From Neolentinus lepideus HHB14362 ss-1 (Eukaryota; Basidiomycota; Agaricomycetes; Gloeophyllales; Gloeophyllaceae): DNA of 64,000 bases. The stretch spans positions 418,721-482,720 of the forward strand of contig KV425570.1 in assembly GCA_001632425.1 (NCBI GenBank), given 5' to 3'. Of the stretch, positions 55,546 to 64,000 are shown piece by piece; the first letter of the stretch is position 1; every line of letters begins with the position of its first letter. Position numbers and translations under genes: made by a program. A model generated the notes under the pieces. That model was not told the DNA's origin and ran no database searches. It was given only the letters and a program-made list of their open reading frames with translations.

Positions 55546-58500
55546 AACTACTGCAGGGCTCTCGGGCTCGCAGCGCTCGTTTGTCCCCACCGTCGCCGAC
55601 GAACTCGCCGACGTGCCCCCACCTGCCTATATGCGCCGTCACTACCCCTACAACGCGACTCAACCTCAGTAATGCCGTTACCGTCCATGCACTAGTCAGC
55701 CATCATGCTCGCATGTCTTTATGAACAAGGGCACGCCCCGAGAGGACGATGAAGATTACACACCGTTTATGATTTATGTTTATGTTTGGGTCCAAGGGAA
55801 TAAAGATAGGGAGAGCGGGGCAGGGTGTAGGGAGGAGTCGCTGGGTGACTCGCGTCTCATTGTGTAATGGATTTTCTCCTTTCTCCTTTCTACGTACAAC
55901 GCGTTTCTTTCGATACTCGACATGCTTTCCTCGTTTCCGTTTCCGTTTCCGTCTCTTATTCGCATAGCCATCCTCATCACCAAAGGCACTAGTGTATCGC
56001 AAGCCCCATTCTCTCCCATCTCTCGTCATTAGCCTAGAATACACAACCTCCTAATCTATATTTATTCGTCGGTTATTCGTGGCGAGACTAGTAACAGATT
56101 CTTCGAATTCTTACCGTTCGATCGTAGTTTAGGAAGTGTGGAGTGCGTGTGGGTGGAGGGCCTGGGCTCGGTTCCGACGCCCACAACCCCGCAACTGCTA
56201 CCAAGCATCATGTCTCTGCGTCCGCAGTAAGGTTTGCGTCTCTGCCCCGCTGTTCGTGTTTTTGGCCTGGGTCCTGGGTTCCTGATCTGTATGTAAGTGG
56301 CGGAAGGCGTCGTGTCCTCGAGGCGGAGATGTGTCGGAGGGAAGGGGAGATAGGAGAGATCGGTTGGGTGTGGGTGTGGGTGGTAAAGGTACCATCGACG
56401 CTAGGGCCGCTGTATCATGCGCTCATACGGGGAAACTGGGGAGGAGAAGGGGCCCCTCGTCGAAGGGGACGGGAGAAGGGGGCACAGGTCTGAGCTTCTC
56501 GCGGCTCTGGATAGGAAGGCGAGTATATGTGAACACGAACTCGATTGGACGGAGGGTGCGTGTATTTTTGCAGGCGAATTGGGGGCGAACGGATACAGAA
56601 TCCATGCTCATTAACGCGGACTAAGCATATGTGTAGAACGCGGACCCACAAATCCTGTTCAGATTGGCCAACGCAAAGTCGCCGTTATCGTTTACCCCGC
56701 ATCTTCTGCAGGGATCTCGGGGGCAGTGCCTCGGCCACCAAGACTGCCTGCCCTCTGACAACAGTCTTCACGGCGTTGCAATTCTCTGAAGCTTCGATTC
56801 GCGTGTCCAGAATCCAGATGTCAAGATCAAAATGTGCACGCGCGCGATCTCTCCTCATATCTGCTAGGCCCGGACGCGTCTCTCGATGTCTCCAGCGTTC
56901 GGTGCTGCGTACTTGCACCAGCGATACTTCTGATGCACGGGGCTGGTGGTGGACGGAACCCTATCAGCGAGCGGTCCGGCCGGATTTAGTGAATATATGC
57001 TTCAAGTAGACTTGGCGTATTTGTGGTACTTTGCGACGTTCCACGACTCGCGGTGCGTGCGCGTACTTCCACTGATTTAGACTGCTTTGGGTGGGCTGCT
57101 TCCTGGGATACGTAGTAGCCGGCTGCCGTTCGAGTGCTATTGTAGGGATCTCCGTATGGGCGCGTCTGGGTGCGCTGACCGTGAGCTTCCTGCTGGAGTC
57201 TGGGGTGTGCGTGCGTGCTCGCCATCTTATCACGCTGCGTTCGCGATGACGACGGGTGGGCCTCACCGTCGAGACCCGAAGCTCAGCTGTGTCGTCTAAT
57301 CTGCTACAGCCTGCGCGGTGACGCCCCGGCCTGGGGGAATCTATCTATCTCGTATCTGGCTTCGCGCACATGGCGGGAAGGGATTGGTCCAGCGAAATTT
57401 GAAAGATGCTGGGAACGGCTTCGGCTTCTTCTTCTTCTTCTGGTTTCATCATGCTGGTGTCGCGGTGCTCTGCTTCGACGCTAGTCCCGTTCCCACTGGC
57501 TCGTGTGCTGGCGTTGCATCATATCAAGCCCTTCTCGTCGCCCGCCCAACTTTGGTATCAGGGAGAGCTGTACAGGGGGTTGTTCTGCTTTGGCAAGTTT
57601 GTCCCTCGGCGAGCCGCCCTCTGACTCGACGTCTTGCGTCTTGTCCGATAGCCTTGTTCTCTCGCACCCTCGACATAAGTGGGATCCAGCGAAGACCCGG
57701 GCTGGGCATTGAGTAACGTTCGCTGCGACGCCTTGCATGGTCGCTGCATCCTACTCGGCAGCGGCGACATAAGTACCAAGTGGTCTCCGGGTTATGCGGA
57801 GTGTGGCCTGACACGCTGATTCAGTGTCATTGGTCGACGCTAACTGGCCTATGACGGAAGCTCCCAGCGCTATTTGGATCCGTCCTATCATCTTCTTTCT
57901 TCTTCTTGCGAGAGCCGAGGCGTGGCTGAATTGGAAATGGCCGATGCGGACAGAGTTGTGGGTGTGTCGAGCGCTGAAGCTAAGCTTGAAATTTGCAGAG
58001 ACGAAGAGTATCGGCTATCTGACGTGACCGCCCATGCTGTTCCCACTGGTATCGGGGCGCCCACTCCCTCTCCCCAATGGCATGGGTCTGGACTGTCGCC
58101 GGTGGATCGACTCTCATCGGGGGTGCTAGTAGCTTTTGGGCTCTCACGATTCGTACGAGGGTACAGCATGATGTGTCCGTGCTGAGTGCAGTAACGAAGC
58201 ATGTTGTTTACTCCAGCCCTGGTCCTGGCCTTTCAGCATGTAGCAAGCTACATATGGACTATCGGATCCTCCCGTTCCTGCCGCACGCCTTGTGTTGCCA
58301 TTTCGCTCTACTAATCTCTTTGGGCTCCTAGATTCGCGGTCTTCATCGGAGGAGTGCTCGGAAGTGGCCACAAGCCCGGCAATAGTACCTCTACTGACTC
58401 CGCGATGATGGCTTTAATCTAATCCAGATGACATCAACTCGCATTCTGTTCACTGTTCAAGGCAACCATACATTGAAATGTGATCTTCTGTGTTTGTAAC

Positions 58501-59429
58501 AGACTTTTCTTGTCTGGCCTGGCCTCGCGCGTTCTCCTCTAGGGACATGGTTGCTTCGGGGAGCAGTGAGCTGCGATATGTGGTACCAGCATCGGCGTCT
58601 CACAAATATGGGTACGCCATGCCCTCCTGGGCATCGTCGACAGCGTTAACACACCCAAGACGGTTCTCATTAATCAGTCTTGCAACGTTACGGAAGTACG
58701 CCAAAGACTCCATAAGCTTATTGTTGATGTCGCTTCTCCCAACGCACTTGATATTACTTGCCAGGTCACAGCCCAGCTATCATGGTGTACTTCCGATACC
58801 AGTCGTCGTGCGTCGTCCATAGTCTAGTAGGTATGGTGCAGTACGCACCGACGGCCCGAGACTGTAGCTCGGGACCGAAACACGCCACGCAAGGTTCGCC
58901 TATCATACCTCTCCATCAACCATACTTCATCCAGTCACGGCCACTAAAGCCCTTTCAGTAAGGTCGAACACTGAGTGTCTAAATCGCCGATGCTCACGTC
59001 CTAGCGTGTATGCTAAAAATTTGACAAATTAGCGCGACTTCGACCTCCGATCTCGCGCGATGCACCGCGCATTGTTGCATAGGCTCGTGACCACCCTCCC
59101 CTAGCGCGATTGGGGCAGAATCTCACTAGACTGGATAGGATGGTCACGAGCTTACCTGTCGCATCAATACATCCTTTCAGAGATATCTAATGTCTACTGG
59201 GTGTTCCGAAGTACCATCGCTACAAGAATACACTACTTGTGGCATCTCTTGTATGTCATACCTGGTGTGTCCCAGCCCTAGATCTCTCCTGGTTGCACAT
59301 AGACCTTCTGAAACCACTTCCAAAAGCTTTCCCCCCAGTCATCGAAATCAATCCTCAATTTGTAAGCCGCTTTTCAGCTGCGCAATCATGAATCTAGACA
59401 TCGATAATATAGATAGGAAGTGATCTGCA
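55546..59429. other. Gene-poor region with simple repeats
   Basis: The CGTTTC hexamer-like run TTTCCGTTTCCGTTTCCGT lies near 55937-55955 and a CTT run near 57424-57440. Several frames of 90-150 codons occur on both strands, but none shows a domain and they overlap one another, as expected by chance in GC-rich DNA. Confidence 0.45.
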
Positions 59430-60014
59430 GCTACAAGAGGACCATTGGAGTCGGTACAAAATCTATGCACCTCGTGTCCGCGAATTATACATACCACACT
59501 CACCCGAAGGCGGGTATATTCCTCTACGGTTCTCGGGCAAGTCTTCCAAGGTCTTCAAGCATCTCTGCTTCCAAACTACAGTGAGACCCAGGCTATGGGC
59601 CCTTGACGGCCGACCCTGTGTTCTTCTGGGTGCGGACTCTGCACTATCACGTTACTATAGCTGAAGATGACAGGTATCTGTCATGTCTTTCAAACAATCC
59701 TTACAGCACTCGTATACCAAGCCCCTTTGCTGAGGACTCTCACTTTGAACTGCGCCATACGGTTACGGCTAAGCTACCGCGAATTGATAGGAGAAATGCA
59801 GCGACTGGACAAGCTCGCGATATATCCGGGTGGTTATTCGGCCGAGTCACAGTGGAAGAAACTCGTGGTCCTGACGCTTCAAGACAGAGGCAACTTTCCT
59901 GCATGCCCCGCCATTCAAGGTCTGGCGTTGCTAGCGTGTCACTATTCAAGCTTGGAAAAGCTGAAGCTGGCCATCGGCGCTACAGCATCACTCGGATCGG
60001 ATGTCTGTGCTTAA
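59430..60014 (+). pseudogene. F-box/LRR protein remnant
   Basis: Two stretches in different frames resemble the LRR part of mushroom F-box proteins. The first, about 59437-59640, reads WSRYKIYAPRVRELYIPHSP and later SSKVFKHLCF. The second, about 59690-60014, reads QAPLLRTLTLNC, then RLSYRELIGEMQRLDKLAIY, SQWKKLVVLTLQ and SSLEKLKLAIGATASLGSD. No F-box and no intact start are seen and the frames do not join, so I call it a relic. It could be a broken member of the family that also includes the gene at 28776-30524. Confidence 0.5.
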
Positions 60015-60698
60015 TCACCGCCTGCGGGGTCTCGATAGTCAATAGTCGCCACGAACAAGGCTAGTATTTCACTGCTCACCCGTCAGCTTGACTGTCTATT
60101 GCCACATTTGCAATCCGTCCTGGACAATTGTGGCATTCTGACTATTATTCGATGATTCCGTGCCCTCAGCAGAGACTACGATCGGCCGTTGACTGAGACT
60201 GCTCCATCGATGACTGCATGGATCAAGGCAGTATACTAATGTAATTGACAACGTCGACACTGGGTATTCTGAATAGGATTAATCATGTAGTATTAAAGGT
60301 AATTAGCTACGACTAGATATGCAGAGTTTTGAATTGAGCTATGGATACGGAATTGATAGATGGACGGTGTGTAACATTCAATGATCTGGACTTCGCCACT
60401 TCAAATCGGCCACTGACAGACCTTCATAATATTATAAAACGATTCAGAAGTAATCAAGTGAGCGCAACATAGTCTGCAGTAATGCGGGACACCACAACAT
60501 AGAAACAAACGAAGAGCAAGAGTCGAGAGCGATCGGATTTGTGCCCCCACATAGATCAGTCGACTGTGTCTTCACTGCATCTAGGTGTCCAAGTCGCCAT
60601 CTACCCTTAAATTAGGTGATGCCTTGGGACAGTGATTGCAAGAAAGCTTCCCTTCGTGCCCTCCGACCTTTAGAACTTCGTGACAAGTTACAACGTCC
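60015..60698. other. No recognisable gene
   Basis: AT-rich DNA downstream of the F-box remnant. Nothing I can name. Confidence 0.4.
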
Positions 60699-61086
60699 TC
60701 ACGTCTCCATAATCGTAAATGATAATAGCATCGCGTCCATAGCGTACTGGAAAAATCTTGTGATAGACGAGAGCACATTCACTCTGTAATCCCTGGTGAC
60801 GCTTTCTTTCCGATGTCCAAAAGTTGAGATGTCTTGTAGTGCCCGCGGATACAGTAGTGTTTCCGATATATCGGACAATACCTGGAACTTCATGAGGGTG
60901 ACTTGGATAATATTCTTCGGAGACTCGCCAGGATACTTGACTGCCAATTTCCCTATCGTCACAGCGAGATTTACAGTCAACAGATTTCCGAAGACTATGG
61001 AAATCATCAGGATCGTCTGCACAAGTCGAGGTATCAATTGCTCAAGGGATCCGTCGGGCGGGATCTCCACGGCACCTAAAGCTTAA
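60699..61086 (-). CDS. Unrecognised membrane-like ORF, possibly one exon
   Basis: An open frame of about 125 codons with a likely membrane helix TILMISIVFGNLLTVNLAVTI and a polar rest ending SFTIMET before the stop. There is no ATG at its 5' end; a TTTAG just upstream (about 61075) could be a splice acceptor, so this may be an internal or terminal exon. I do not recognise a family. It lies between an F-box remnant and the lipase-like gene, on the opposite strand. Confidence 0.3.
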
Positions 61087-61282
61087 GGCATGAATTTAAT
61101 CATTTAATATCATAGATAGGTGGCGCGGCTAATTCACGGAGGGACCCTACTGTGACGTATGCTTCAAGTACTCCTACGCCACCGTGACTGCGGCTCAGGC
61201 TGGTCGCACGGGCTGGATTGCCTAGTCCATCCATATATATGTCTGGCTGCTGTAACCTGTTAGATCATTTCTTTTCACGTCG

Positions 61283-63582
61283 ATGGCTATTCTCTATGAT
61301 GTTACACCTGTCTACGACTTCCAAAAGGACATGCCTTGGGCGCATGAGCCTCTCAAAACTATCTACGTCGTACAGCGCCTGTTCACGACCATCCTGCTCG
61401 TTCCAATATGGGTTTTGTATTACCTCGTTATGCCCAGGTCATACCGACCAAGACCCTCCTGGTCAATCCGCATGATTGTATGTGTCAAGTTCATGAAGCG
61501 GTTGCACAAAGTCACGGAGGTAGCTGGTGTAACATGGGGTGCAAGAAACCCAGAGAGCGAGGAGACGGGAAAGCTCAAGGAGACGAGGTTCGAATGGGTC
61601 GATTCTTTGCCCGTCGAGTTGCAGACAGGTATTGTGAGAGACCCGGTGGCCCAGTGCAAGCGGGTTGGATGTTTCGTTTGGCCCAAGGGCCGTATCTCTC
61701 TCACCGCTGCTAACCAGCGGTCGTCCAGCCCGAGCTCGAGCTCGGTCCAGAAGTCCAAGAGTTCTAGAGTTCAGGTTGACGTTAACCCTAGCGCGTCACC
61801 CGATCTTAGTCGCCTAGGGCCCGAAACTCGATCTGTGCGCAGCGAGAAGTCTTCGGCGACTCCAATCTCCTCCGGTTCTCCTCCTGTCATTGGCATTTTC
61901 CTGCACGGGGGTGGATATTGTCATATGTCAGCACACGAGTCCTCAGGAACATCTCGGATACCTAGGCGTCTGATGCAGGTGAGCGCTACGACCGAACTTG
62001 GTCGACTCGACCTTGATGTCCCCGCAGGAAAAGATCTTCGCACAGATTTACTGTACGCCATAGTTATGTTGAAAGTCGATGAACTGACTAAATCCGTCCC
62101 CATGCAGGCGTTGAATATCGTCTACTGCAGTTTGCTCCCGTCCCCGCGGCAATTCAAGATGCCGCTGCTGTCTACGCTCACGTAGTCCTCAATGTTCTAG
62201 GCGCCTCGAGAGATGTGGACGGCGTGTATCGCTACCCTGGCTCATCTCCTCCGCCTCCCTCTCCTGATCCAACTCTTCCTTCGAACTCCACATCATTGCA
62301 GGAGGAAACGCGACCCAGAGTTATTTTAATTGGCGATTCGGCTGGCGGTAATCTAGTCCTTGGCCTTGCAAGATGGATTAGGGACGAGGCTGTCTTGCCC
62401 ATGCCTGATGGTATGTTGTTGTTATCAGTGAGTATGCGCGAGTGTCTTGCTCTTAAATTAGTCCACTGTCGATTATGTATTAATGCGACATTGCGTGACC
62501 AAGCCGTCCTGTGACCCCTGTAAGTTAGGTTTTTCACTGTGCTACTATTTAGTCTCAATATTATATTAGCGCATGCCTTTCCGATCTCCCCCTCGTCATA
62601 CATCCCTCGCCCACACGAGCGAACGGACTACCTCGTGGACACGCCGGAACCACGCGCTCTCCTTCAGAAGACGTTCATAGGTGCGTTGCTGTTTTCCTTG
62701 GAGCCGAACATGATCGTGCTAATGTTTCACAGGGCACCATCCGGTTGAAACCATCCACTCTCCTTACATCTCCCCCACCTCACCACGTGTCCTCCGAGCC
62801 TACGGCCACTCTGTCGAATGGGACGGCGAGGGTGGGCAATACGGACCTCTGCAGCTTCAGGCCATGGAAGCTGCCGAGGGCTACCTTGGTCCGATGACGG
62901 GCGTCCCGCTACCGACCACGGTAGGGCCCAATGCAGGTGGCACTTCGCTCAGTCATACTGGGACCGAGGACTGTGCACATCAGAGTATCGAAGCGGCTAG
63001 CGCCATGACCGTTGACGGGAGGTCCGGTCTTACTGCTGCTACTAGCGTCGGAAGCCCGTCGACTGTGAGTGGGTCGGGCATCGTGAGCGCGACGTCGGGC
63101 GTGGGCGTGCAGCGCGACGGGGTTCCGGAGAGCGGACATTTGAGTCTGGTTATGGAGGCGCCTGAGCCTGTCTCGTCGGGCATGGAAGGCATACCGGGTA
63201 CATCGTCTGGCGAGGATGTCACGCAATTGTATCTCAATCCCGCGCCTGTCAACCCCGCTCACCGATCGTCGTTGTTCCGCGACTTCCCACCGTCGTTTGT
63301 GGTGATGGGTGACGCGGAGAGATTGGAGCGGGAGGTTGGGCTGTTGAGCAGGTGAGATAATCATCAGTGGCGGCCAGTCGCACAGCAGTGAATATGCGCT
63401 TACTGCTCTATTTTTCTGATAGGGCGATGCAGACAGACGGTGTGGATGTCAAGTTACACATTGTCAAGGATGGAGTGCACGACTGCTTGATGTTGAAGTG
63501 GTGGGATGAGAAGGAGAGACAAAAGGTCTGGCGTGGGATTGCGGAATGGGTGCAGAGATGTGTCATCATGAGGAGCTGTTAA
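61283..63582 (+). CDS. Alpha/beta hydrolase, hormone-sensitive-lipase type (648 aa)
   Basis: An esterase or lipase of the alpha/beta hydrolase-3 (HSL) family. Seven exons: 61283-61978, 62028-62052 (25 nt), 62108-62427, 62504-62519 (16 nt), 62570-62680, 62733-63351 and 63423-63582; the sum is 1,947 nt. An N-terminal hydrophobic segment (LFTTILLVPIWVLYYLVMP, about residues 33-51) probably anchors it in a membrane. The oxyanion motif HGGG is at residues 208-211. The nucleophile is S318 in GDSAGG. D583 (VVMGDAERL) and H615 (DGVHDCL) complete the triad. A Ser/Gly/Thr-rich insertion of about 140 residues between the fold core and the aspartate is unusual in length. The substrate is unknown. Confidence 0.85.
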
Positions 63583-64000
63583 TCACCGTGAAGCTACGAT
63601 CTGGACAGGACGCTATGTATACTTCGCATGGGACTTTGCACTATAATTATATCGATACATCAAATTTCAGGGATATTGACATACTTCTGTAATGGAAGAT
63701 CAAGTGGTGTGGATGGTCTCCTGAAGATACCGTTTAAAGGGAGTGATTGAATCACACCAATAAGGGTGTCTTATTGTAGTGGTCAAGAAACACAATCGAT
63801 ACAGATCTATGTATGCCACATTTTAACTTCAGGAATTGCGATGTAGAACGAGGTAGAGTCCAAAATGAAGTGGTAGACTAGAACGAAGAAATAATGACAC
63901 ATGTCAAGGAATCTGTGCAAAATTCGAAGGATGGTGGAGCTGACGGACAAGAACTCAAAACATCGAGAGCGAGTTAACGAATAAAGAATGAATGGGCAAC
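63583..64000. other. Downstream flank, no gene seen
   Basis: AT-rich 3' flank of the hydrolase gene to the window end. Nothing else is recognised. Confidence 0.4.

Overview
The window looks like nuclear DNA of a mushroom-forming basidiomycete (Agaricomycetes). The protein-coding genes are split by many short introns, mostly 45-65 nt with GT...AG ends, and several exons are tiny (9-16 nt). The gene families also fit: fungal sesquiterpene synthases, a DUF7729-type membrane protein, DUF1769, F-box/LRR-like proteins, a tyrosine-recombinase (DIRS-like) retroelement and solo LTRs. All gene models were joined by hand from reading frames and splice sites. Family names come from recognised motifs, not from a database search.

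Layout. 1-9.9 kb is a transposon graveyard. A decayed DIRS-like element (reverse transcriptase, RNase H, tyrosine recombinase) is interrupted by a 1.33 kb LTR. It is followed by a relic protein kinase and by a second LTR, inverted, that is itself split by a third LTR. 10.6-14.5 kb holds a convergent pair: an allantoate-permease-type MFS transporter (+) and a JMJD4-like JmjC hydroxylase (-). 15.5-16.5 kb is a non-coding tandem duplication. 17.7-21.1 kb holds two tail-to-tail sesquiterpene synthases with identical exon 2 and exon 3 lengths. 23.5-27.4 kb carries, all on the minus strand, a DUF1769 gene, an intron-containing tRNA-Ser(AGA) and a GH5-like gene with a premature stop.

28.8-40.1 kb holds an LRR-like protein (-), a DUF7729 membrane protein (+), an APC-family amino-acid permease (+), a salicylate-hydroxylase-like flavin monooxygenase (-) and SDHAF2 (+). 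The last two are divergent and share a short promoter containing a 27-bp inverted repeat. 40.4-46.1 kb is repeat-rich: a transposon-derived hypothetical gene, a 207-bp solo LTR with a clean target duplication, and a P450 pseudogene. 46.4-50.4 kb holds a type II membrane glycosyltransferase (-) and the DEAD-box helicase Dhh1/DDX6 (-). 50.4-61 kb is nearly gene-free, with one small candidate gene and an F-box/LRR relic. 61.3-63.6 kb is a hormone-sensitive-lipase-type hydrolase (+).

Working together. The two terpene synthases should act on the same substrate, farnesyl diphosphate. A flavin monooxygenase, a (dead) P450, an MFS transporter and an esterase lie in the same 50 kb, but they are interleaved with housekeeping genes, so a tight biosynthetic cluster is not supported. 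A recurring theme is decay by C:G to T:A transitions, often at CpG, in the repeats and pseudogenes.
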